In this document: positions 39,632 to 46,444 of the stretch, in pieces
How the letters are laid out: each line of letters opens with the position of its first letter
Position numbering within the stretch: the first letter of the stretch is position 1
Assembly (NCBI GenBank): GCA_030698405.1
Contig: JAUYMU010000128.1
Coordinates: 1 to 64,000, forward strand
From: Bacteroidota bacterium
Lineage (GTDB): Bacteria; Bacteroidota; Bacteroidia; Bacteroidales; Prolixibacteraceae
Length of the DNA: 64,000 nt
Direction: 5' to 3'
The notes under the pieces: model-generated
Database searches by the model: none
What the model was told of the DNA's origin: nothing
Seen by the model: only the letters and a program-made list of their open reading frames with translations
Program-made: the position numbers and the translations under genes

Positions 39632-41902
39632 TTATTCCCGCAGTATCAGTATTGATGATGCCACGCTGAGCCAACTGCTGCGTGATTCAACGAGCATTTT
39701 CCACCCATCGGCAGATACAATCATTAACTGAAATTTTTGGATAAATGTTTCATCAATCACGTTTACCTGATCAAGGGTAATATGGTTGGGCGCTTGATGT
39801 TCAATTGCCCTGATGGCTTCTTTTATTTCAGAGAGGTTTTTGGTTAGCCCTTTCGGATCGGCCACTGTAATTTGTGCTTCTGAATTTTTAATTAAACGTT
39901 GGAGGTATTTAATCAGAAAACCATCGTTCCCGGAATATATAGGAGCAATAATTTGGTCCCAGTCTCTGGAATTTTTGTCTATCAAAATTCCGACCGGGAC
40001 TTTGCTGCCTGAAAGTATGTTTTGTGTGCGGTCGTCGAAGGGAGAGTTGCTAAACAGTTTTTCTTTTCCTGAAACTTTATGGATAAGGCGGTCAGGGTTA
40101 ATGATGCTGGTGGTATATCCCAGTATTCTGCCCAAAAGAGTTCCCTCAAAAATCGAATGCCCGATACCAATTAACAGAAGGTCAAAATCACCTTTGTTGG
40201 TTATTTCTGCAATGTCAGCGTCAATGTCATCGGTGGCTTTAAAAAGGGTCGTAATTTTCTGGTTCAGTATTTTTGATTCCTGAATGACAGGCGAAAAACT
40301 CTCGTTTTCATATTCTTCCAGGTTATAATGGTGCAGCACGCTGTTCGGGCATAAGTGCAGCGCAGTAACCGTAGCATTTTCAGTTTGCTTTTTTACTAAA
40401 CGATTGGCCAGATGTAGCAAAGATTTACCCATTTCAGGATTACCAAAAGATAAAATAATCTTATATTTTATGAGTTGGTTCACCTGTTCGGAGATCGCGT
40501 GTGGCTTTTTCCTGAATATTCGATTAATTAAGTCCAGAGCCGGAGCTGTCATGAACGTAGTGACCAAAGCCATAATGACCATCATCGAAAAAATTTCAGG
40601 AGAGAGGATACCAAGGTCATACCCAATGTTAAGTACCACCAGTTCCATCAGTCCCCGGGTATTCATCAGCGCACCGATGGTAAGGCTGTCGCGCCAGTTT
40701 TGCCCCACAAATTTGGCTGCAAGAGCGCTTCCGATGAATTTACCGGTTATTGCGACCAGGATGATCAGTCCGGTTATTTTCCAGAGATAAGGGTCGTTGA
40801 GCAATCCAATTTCAGTGCGCAGCCCCGTGAAGACAAAAAACAATGGGAGTAGGAGCACAAGAGCTACATCTTCAACCTTTTCAATAAATATATTTCTGAA
40901 CTTGGTGCTTTCGGGCATTATGACGCCAGCCATAAATGCGCCAAACAACGCATGGATGCCGATAACTTCGGTTGTGTAAGATGAAACGATCAGTGTCAGG
41001 AAGAAGATAGCGACAATTTGCTTGCTCATCGTTTCGCGCGAGGGATATAAATCGCCAACCCGTTTCAAAAATGGTTTGACCAATTTGAGCATCAGGAAAA
41101 CATAGCCAATAGCAATGGCAATGGTGTACAGTGAACTCACAAACGAACCTGCTTTTGATATGGCGATTACTGCGGCAAGCAAACACCAGGCGCTGATGTC
41201 GTCGGCTGCGGCACAGGTAATAACAATGGCTCCCAACCGTGTTTTATGAATTCCTCTTTCATGCACGATGCGAGCCAGTACAGGGAAAGCTGTTATGCTC
41301 ATTGCAATGCCGAGGAATAAGCCAAACGATAGAAATTGTACGCCTGAAGGGGCAAAAGTTTGATAGATAAAATACGCCAAACCCATGCCAAGCGCAAATG
41401 GGAAAATAATGCTTGCATGACTGATGACGACTGCGTCATGAGCTTTGTTTTTTAGTGTCTTCAAATCGAGTTCCATCCCAACCATAAACATAAACAGTAT
41501 TAGCCCAATCTGGCTTAAAAACTGGAGGTTGCCCATTGAGTGGTCAGGAAATAATGTGTTGAAAAATTCGGGGAAATACATGCCAAGGAGCGAGGGCCCC
41601 AGCACAATGCCTGCAATAATCTCACCTATTACGGTGGGTTGGCCTATTTTTTTACATGCCCATCCAAGTATGCGGGCGGTAATTATTATAGTTATTATTT
41701 GAGCCAGGAGTATGGCCAACGGGTGTGTCAGGTTATGTAAAAAAGAGTTTACAAACTCCAGCCACTGACTTTCACCTACTTCGGGCATGTGTACGTGCCT
41801 TCCAAATTCCAGCGCTTTTCCTTTTTGTGCAATCCAATGGATAAGCCACGAAAAACTGCCAATTACGCAGATGTAGAAAAAGACGTTTCTAAATTTCTTC
41901 AT
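39632..41902 (-). CDS. CPA2-family cation:proton antiporter with C-terminal stress-protein-like domain
   Basis: 756 residues. After an N-terminal hydrophobic helix (~10-25), residues ~60-450 form about 12 transmembrane helices. Conserved stretches are V-I-G-E-I-I-A-G-I-V-L-G-P-S-L-L-G, and A-A-D-D-I-S-A-W, the ion-binding D-D pair of the antiporter. L-M-N-T-R-G-L-M-E-L-V is also typical. Residues ~470-756 have the nucleotide-binding outline of universal stress-type domains, in two weak halves (for example L-L-L-I-G-I-G-H-S). These regulate K+/Na+:H+ exchange in relatives. Next downstream after 37 nt is the glycosyltransferase-phosphatase gene, so an osmotic-stress operon is likely. Confidence 0.85.
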   Translation of the reverse strand: MKKFRNVFFYICVIGSFSWLIHWIAQKGKALEFGRHVHMPEVGESQWLEFVNSFLHNLTHPLAILLAQIITIIITARILGWACKKIGQPTVIGEIIAGIVLGPSLLGMYFPEFFNTLFPDHSMGNLQFLSQIGLILFMFMVGMELDLKTLKNKAHDAVVISHASIIFPFALGMGLAYFIYQTFAPSGVQFLSFGLFLGIAMSITAFPVLARIVHERGIHKTRLGAIVITCAAADDISAWCLLAAVIAISKAGSFVSSLYTIAIAIGYVFLMLKLVKPFLKRVGDLYPSRETMSKQIVAIFFLTLIVSSYTTEVIGIHALFGAFMAGVIMPESTKFRNIFIEKVEDVALVLLLPLFFVFTGLRTEIGLLNDPYLWKITGLIILVAITGKFIGSALAAKFVGQNWRDSLTIGALMNTRGLMELVVLNIGYDLGILSPEIFSMMVIMALVTTFMTAPALDLINRIFRKKPHAISEQVNQLIKYKIILSFGNPEMGKSLLHLANRLVKKQTENATVTALHLCPNSVLHHYNLEEYENESFSPVIQESKILNQKITTLFKATDDIDADIAEITNKGDFDLLLIGIGHSIFEGTLLGRILGYTTSIINPDRLIHKVSGKEKLFSNSPFDDRTQNILSGSKVPVGILIDKNSRDWDQIIAPIYSGNDGFLIKYLQRLIKNSEAQITVADPKGLTKNLSEIKEAIRAIEHQAPNHITLDQVNVIDETFIQKFQLMIVSADGWKMLVESRSSWLSVASSILILRE

Positions 41903-42189
41903 GTTGGGTGCAAATTGTTTTAATTATATCCGGTTGTTATCAGGTTGATTAAGGCCAAACTTCCAATAGATTTTAGTAATTTATACTTTTTTGTTTTGTT
42001 TCGCATGATTTGCCCGAAGAATTTTTCTTCTTCGACACAATTCGTGCAGCGACCATCATCAAACAATAAAATGATTACCCATTGATATCGTATTTCAATT
42101 CAAATATGAGTTTAAAATCCTGAAGAACCTTGGCTTTATGTGAAGCGGAGACCGGAAATGTAATAAGAAGGTCAAATCTTGTAATAAAC

Positions 42190-42918
42190 CTACCTGCTTG
42201 TTTTAATTATGAATTCGTCGCGGTAAGTTTCGCCCAGGGTAAGTACCAAAGGCTTTTCTGACTGGAAAAAAATGTTGGTGGTAATCTGATTGTTTGAAAA
42301 ATAGAGTACTTTTCCCAGTGAAATGAGCTCTTTTTTGTTGATACGGCAAAACTGGTCGGGTGGCAAAACCGAAATGAGTTTCTCAAATGTAATGTTCTTC
42401 AATTGAAGGAATGCGCCATTTTCCAGCAGGGCAGTTTTGTCGCGGCTGTCGATTTCGGAGGTGTGTATGTAAACCAACTGGTCGAAAAATAACATGACAT
42501 TTCCTTTGTCGGTATTTAAACGGATGTGTTTCCTTATTTTGCTATCGGAACTTATCCGGTTTATGGCTTTGTTTACCGCTTGCTGAAGTCGTTCGGGTTT
42601 TACCGGTTTTATTACATAGTCGATGGCATCCAGATCGAAAGCGTTGGTCGCATAGTCTTTGTAGGCAGTGGTGAAAATTATCGGTTTATCTTTGAGTATT
42701 TCAGCTATCTGTATGCCACTGATTCCAGGCATTTCAATGTCAAGTATGCACAGATCAAATTCCAGCCCGGGGAATTCTCTCAAAAATATATCCGGATCGT
42801 TAAAAGCCCTAATCACTTCCAGTTCGGGTATCTGTTCACAAAGCAATTTCAGGTACGAAAGCCCCGGCAATTCATCGTCTAGCAGCAAGCATTTTAGCTT
42901 TGTATTCAAGCAGTTCAA
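42190..42918 (-). CDS. LytTR-type response regulator
   Basis: 242 residues. The receiver domain (~8-125) has D-D-E-L-P-G-L, the phospho-acceptor Asp in L-C-I-L-D-I-E-M-P-G-I-S-G and the Lys in Y-V-I-K-P-V-K-P. The C-terminal ~100 residues are a LytTR DNA-binding domain (V-Y-I-H-T-S-E-I and R-I-N-K-K-E-L-I near the end). It starts at a TTG (42918), because no ATG or GTG is available in frame, and overlaps the kinase gene by 47 nt, so the two are co-translated. The pair forms a LytS/LytR-like system; LytTR regulators often govern surface and stress genes. Confidence 0.9.
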   Translation of the reverse strand: MNCLNTKLKCLLLDDELPGLSYLKLLCEQIPELEVIRAFNDPDIFLREFPGLEFDLCILDIEMPGISGIQIAEILKDKPIIFTTAYKDYATNAFDLDAIDYVIKPVKPERLQQAVNKAINRISSDSKIRKHIRLNTDKGNVMLFFDQLVYIHTSEIDSRDKTALLENGAFLQLKNITFEKLISVLPPDQFCRINKKELISLGKVLYFSNNQITTNIFFQSEKPLVLTLGETYRDEFIIKTSR

Positions 42919-43663
42919 TTTTTAAGTGAGCGATATATACGTTGTCTTCAATAAAATGGTCGAACTTGAAATGATCGTTGTAAATGATCTTCAGGCGTTG
43001 TTCGAGCGTTTCGATTCCAAAACCACTTTTTTCTTTCCTGATGGGCGATTTAGCTGATACTTTGTTGGCAACGGTAAGTTTAAAATTGCTATCGTTAAAT
43101 TCGAAGATGACAGAAATAAAAGCACCTCCGCTTTGCAGATCGGCATGTTTGAAGGCATTTTCAATTAAATCAGTAGAAATAAAAGGCGCCAGCAAACGTT
43201 GGTGATACAGCGGCTCATTTTCATTGATCTTTAATTTCACTTTTAAATCGAATAGCGGGCTGAGTTTAATTTTATTGATTTCAATCAAATTGAGGGCAAA
43301 TTCAACTTCCTGCTTTGGAGTGACGAATTTACTGCGGCTGTCGTAAAGTATATAATCCAGCACATTGGATAATTTATCCAGCGCAAAATAGGTTTGGTAG
43401 GCATGTGACTGTACGGAGTTAAGTATGTTCTTGAAAAGGTGTGGATTTAGCCTGGAATCCAGATTTTCGAGTTCTATTTGGTTGTATTTGCTTTCCATTT
43501 CCTGATATTTAAATTCCAGAACTTGATTTTCTTTTGCCGAATTATTTAGCTTGAAGATCAAATAAATGATTGCAGTCAAACATAGAAGAAGTACGAAAAT
43601 GCTTCCCAAAACAAGAAAAGAAGATAGATCAGGTTGAGTTTCCATTGTATTCGTTTTCAACAA
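42872..43663 (-). CDS. LytS-type sensor histidine kinase
   Basis: 263 residues. One N-terminal transmembrane helix (~15-38) is followed by a coiled linker. Then the His_kinase domain has the phospho-His in L-N-P-H-L-F-K-N-I-L (~95). A short HATPase region holds N-A-F-K-H-A (N-box) and G-F-G-I-E-T-L (G-box). A large sensor is absent, so signal sensing is by the membrane helix or linker. The 3' end overlaps the response regulator gene by 47 nt. Upstream of it stands a terminator, so the pair is its own transcription unit. Confidence 0.9.
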   Translation of the reverse strand: MLKTNTMETQPDLSSFLVLGSIFVLLLCLTAIIYLIFKLNNSAKENQVLEFKYQEMESKYNQIELENLDSRLNPHLFKNILNSVQSHAYQTYFALDKLSNVLDYILYDSRSKFVTPKQEVEFALNLIEINKIKLSPLFDLKVKLKINENEPLYHQRLLAPFISTDLIENAFKHADLQSGGAFISVIFEFNDSNFKLTVANKVSAKSPIRKEKSGFGIETLEQRLKIIYNDHFKFDHFIEDNVYIAHLKIELLEYKAKMLAARR

Positions 43664-43712
43664 AGTTAGATATTACAAGTCAAAAAAGAGTTGGATTTTG
43701 AAACATTTCTGT

Positions 43713-43756
43713 ACAAAAAAACAAAAGATCCGATCTTCTAGTGATCGGATCCTTTT
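43713..43756 (-). terminator. Strong terminator after the CDGSH gene
   Basis: GATCCGATC (43727-43735) pairs with GATCGGATC (43743-43751); flanking A/T bases extend the stem with a bulge. On the minus strand it is followed by CTTTTG and a long T-run. It lies 30 nt past the CDGSH stop at 43786. Confidence 0.88.
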
Positions 43757-43785
43757 CTCAGTAATGGTGTATGCGTGATGACTGT

Positions 43786-44022
43786 TTAAAGCGCTTTATG
43801 CGTTCCGTCGCAAAACGGTGGATTTTTTGTGTTCTTGCACTGGCAAAGCCATACCTCCTGCTTTTGTGCAATTTTAAATAGTACCGGTGTAAATTTTGTT
43901 CCAAGGTGCGATCCATCGCAAAATGGCTGATTGGAACTTCTTCCACAGGCACACCAGAAAAACTGGCCGGGTTCAAGCGTTACTTGTGCAGGCATTTTTG
44001 CGGCAATTAAAGGTTTGTCCAT
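43786..44022 (-). CDS. Double CDGSH-type 2Fe-2S protein
   Basis: 78 residues with two CDGSH motifs. The first has Cys24, Cys26, Cys35 and His39 (F-C-D-G-S-H); the second has Cys60, Cys62, Cys71 and His75 (F-C-D-G-T-H). Each Cys3-His set binds a 2Fe-2S cluster, so two clusters on one chain are expected. No membrane anchor. Small CDGSH proteins take part in Fe-S and redox handling. It starts 8 nt after the stop of the lactonase-like propeller gene, so they are co-transcribed, and it is followed by a strong terminator. Confidence 0.93.
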   Translation of the reverse strand: MDKPLIAAKMPAQVTLEPGQFFWCACGRSSNQPFCDGSHLGTKFTPVLFKIAQKQEVWLCQCKNTKNPPFCDGTHKAL

Positions 44023-44030
44023 ATTGGTTT

Positions 44031-44855
44031 TTATGGGTTAAGTTTATATGCTTCAACGCTGTTTCCTAAAAAAGTTGGAACCAATACCAATTTTTTACCG
44101 GGCACATAATCAATGTCGGCAGTATTTTTTTTGTCAACAGTATCCAATAATTTAATTGACTCAGTTCCTTTGGTTACAAAAATGCGACCGGGCCAGTTTG
44201 AATAAATAAATTCCCCGTTCTCCATCTTTTCTATTCCGTCGATACCTCCACAATTGTCAACCAAAACTTTCAGCGCTTTTGTTTTAATGTCAGCTTCAAT
44301 GATCTGTCCGGTCCCGATGTAGAGTTTCCCTTTTTCTGCCCATAAACCATTAGGATTGGTGATTAGCTTGTCTTCGAGCCAAAGGACTAATTTTCCATTT
44401 TCAAGTACATAAATTTTATTGTCGCGCATGTCGGTGACAAATACAGTTCCGTCTTCTGAAGCTGTAACATCGTTCAGGAACTTTGCGTTTTCAAGCTTGA
44501 TTTTGCTGGTTATTTTGGCGTCTTTAATACTTATGACCACCAGTTCATCAATGTCGGAAACATAAAGGTTTCCTTTGTGAATAGCCTGACCTTTTGGGGC
44601 ATTCAAGCCGGTAACCCATTTTAAATTTTTTATTTTTCCGTCTAAATCAAGTATTGAAATAAAGCCATTCCCATCTTTTGTCGATGCATCGCCATCAATA
44701 TTGGTCACATAAACATTGTTTGTTTTTTCATCAAACAAAGCAGATTCAGGAGTTTTGAGACCTCCGGAAGTCGTCCAGATTTTGGTGAGGGTTTGGGAGT
44801 TAACTGATAATCCAATTAATACCATCATGAAGAGAAAAATGTTTCGTAATTTCAT
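44031..44855 (-). CDS. SMP-30/gluconolactonase-like secreted beta-propeller
   Basis: 274 residues from the ATG at 44855 (a longer frame would precede the signal peptide). The signal peptide ends S-V-N-S-Q. Propeller blades include A-L-F-D-E-K-T-N-N-V-Y-V, G-N-L-Y-V-S-D-I-D-E-L-V, G-T-V-F-V-T-D-M-R-D-N and N-P-N-G-L-W-A-E-K-G-K-L-Y, resembling SMP-30/strictosidine synthase-like repeats. The calcium-binding Asp/Asn residues of true lactonases were not all confirmed. Periplasmic. It is followed by the double-CDGSH gene (8 nt) and is divergent from the Pgl-like gene. Confidence 0.8.
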   Translation of the reverse strand: MKLRNIFLFMMVLIGLSVNSQTLTKIWTTSGGLKTPESALFDEKTNNVYVTNIDGDASTKDGNGFISILDLDGKIKNLKWVTGLNAPKGQAIHKGNLYVSDIDELVVISIKDAKITSKIKLENAKFLNDVTASEDGTVFVTDMRDNKIYVLENGKLVLWLEDKLITNPNGLWAEKGKLYIGTGQIIEADIKTKALKVLVDNCGGIDGIEKMENGEFIYSNWPGRIFVTKGTESIKLLDTVDKKNTADIDYVPGKKLVLVPTFLGNSVEAYKLNP

Positions 44856-44942
44856 AGCTATAATTTTATAAATTTGAATTCGTTTAAAGTAAAACAATGC
44901 AATTTCAAATTTGTTAATCAGGAGCACAAAAAAAATTATACT

Positions 44943-46064
44943 ATGAAACTAATTCTGCTGTTTGTATTCGGCATTTCCATTTTTGGGATGCCTGCCCAGG
45001 CAAAAAGGCACATCATGTATGTTGGAACCTACACCAAAGGCCAGGCCGATGGTATTTTTGTGTATTCGTTCGATGACCGTACAGGAAAACTTGTTGATCT
45101 GAAAATACCGGTTGTCAGTAATAATCCTTCATTTCTTACTATCTCGCCCGATAAAAAGTATTTGTACTCGGTGGGCGAGGTCGATAATCTCGATGAGAAA
45201 CACAGCGGAGGCGTTTCTGCTTTCAGGATTGAAAAAACCGGCCATTTAAGTTTGCTCAACCGTGTGCATACCTTTGGTGCAAATCCATGTCACGTAACTA
45301 TTTCACCTGATGGGAAAAAAGTAGTTACCTCGAATTATTCCGGCGGAAATCTTTCCTACTTCAATGTGCTTCCTGATGGAAGTTTGTCGGAAATTGTACA
45401 AACAGTTCAACATTCCGGAAGCGGGCCGTTTCCGGGTCGCCAAACCGAACCACATGCCCATTCTGCCCGGTTTGATCCTTCAGGAAAACTTTTGTACGCA
45501 GCCGATTTGGGTATCGACCAGTTGAAAATTTATCAGGTTGGATCAGGCAACAAACCTCTTTCGCCCAATGCCCAACCATTTGTGAAACTGGCGCCGGGTT
45601 CCGGCCCGCGTCATTTCGATTTTTCTCCTGACGGTCAGTTTATATATGTCATCAACGAGTTAAACTCCACAATTACAGTTCTGATGAAATATGGTGGAGT
45701 ATGGAAAGAAGTTCAGACAATTAAAACCCTGCCGAAAGATTTTTCAGGAGAAAGCTGGTGTGCTGATATTCATCTGTCGGCTGATGGTCGTTTTGTTTAC
45801 GGTTCGAACCGCGGACACAACAGCATTGCCGTTTTCAAACGCGACCAGATGAATGGAAGACTTGAAATGATTCAAACCATTTCAGTTGAGGGAAACTGGC
45901 CGCGTAACTTTACCCTTGATCCAACCGGTAGTTTTTTAATTGTTGCCAACCAGCGAAGCAACGATATCACCGTTTTTAAAGTCGATGAAATTACAGGAAA
46001 ACTTAATTATACAGGCATAAAAGTTCGAAATGAATCACCTGTTTGTTTGCAGTTTTTGAGGTAG
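44943..46064 (+). CDS. Secreted lactonase-family (6-phosphogluconolactonase Pgl-like) beta-propeller
   Basis: 373 residues from the ATG at 44943; the signal peptide is M-K-L-I-L-L-F-V-F-G-I-S. It has the Lactonase_PF10282 order: Y-V-G-T-Y-T-K-G near the start, N-P-S-F-L-T-I-S-P-D, N-P-C-H-V-T-I-S-P-D-G-K, P-H-A-H-S-A-R-F-D, G-P-R-H-F-D-F-S-P-D and N-W-P-R-N-F-T-L-D. These correspond to the seven-bladed Pgl family. Because it is secreted, the substrate is likely a sugar lactone outside the cytosol, not the cytosolic pentose-phosphate intermediate. A terminator hairpin follows between it and the convergent zinc-finger gene. Confidence 0.85.
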   Translation: MKLILLFVFGISIFGMPAQAKRHIMYVGTYTKGQADGIFVYSFDDRTGKLVDLKIPVVSNNPSFLTISPDKKYLYSVGEVDNLDEKHSGGVSAFRIEKTGHLSLLNRVHTFGANPCHVTISPDGKKVVTSNYSGGNLSYFNVLPDGSLSEIVQTVQHSGSGPFPGRQTEPHAHSARFDPSGKLLYAADLGIDQLKIYQVGSGNKPLSPNAQPFVKLAPGSGPRHFDFSPDGQFIYVINELNSTITVLMKYGGVWKEVQTIKTLPKDFSGESWCADIHLSADGRFVYGSNRGHNSIAVFKRDQMNGRLEMIQTISVEGNWPRNFTLDPTGSFLIVANQRSNDITVFKVDEITGKLNYTGIKVRNESPVCLQFLR

Positions 46065-46080
46065 ATTATATTTAAAATAA

Positions 46081-46104
46081 GAGGCTGCCTTTTCAGACAG
46101 CCTC
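46081..46104. terminator. Bidirectional terminator hairpin between convergent genes
   Basis: GAGGCTG (46081-46087) and CAGCCTC (46098-46104) pair around a 10-nt loop. It lies between the Pgl-like stop (46064) and the stop of the minus-strand zinc-finger gene (46125); the minus side has the more T-rich tail. Confidence 0.75.
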
Positions 46105-46124
46105 AAAATTTACTAACTAATTAA

Positions 46125-46397
46125 TTAATCGAACAGGTCTGATAACCAGCTCTTTTGTTTGTGCGGTTTGTAATACCCACCTTGGCTGTGACGATGATCA
46201 TCATAGTCGTTGTTGTGATTGTTGAATGGTTGATTTGAGCCATAAAACCGATTTTGGCCTTCAGGAGTTGATCGTTCAATAATCTTGTCGATTTCTCCGC
46301 GATCGAGCCAAATTCCGCGGCATTTGGGACAATAATCAATTTCGATGCCCTGTTTTTCTGAAATGACAAGGGCTACACGGCAAATAGGACAGTCCAT
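46125..46397 (-). CDS. zf-TFIIB-type zinc-ribbon protein
   Basis: 90 residues. C-P-I-C at 3-6 and C-P-K-C at 23-26 form the zinc ribbon, followed by R-G-I-W-L-D-R-G-E-I-D-K-I-I, the signature of the zf-TFIIB family. A flexible Asn/His/Asp/Gly-rich tail ends in L-S-D-L-F-D. Function unknown; such proteins may bind RNA polymerase or nucleic acids. It starts 47 nt downstream of the P-type ATPase stop, so co-transcription is possible. Confidence 0.85.
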   Translation of the reverse strand: MDCPICRVALVISEKQGIEIDYCPKCRGIWLDRGEIDKIIERSTPEGQNRFYGSNQPFNNHNNDYDDHRHSQGGYYKPHKQKSWLSDLFD

Positions 46398-46444
46398 ATT
46401 CTACTTTTTAATGTTTGTAATTAATAATTCATGTTCCTTTCGTA

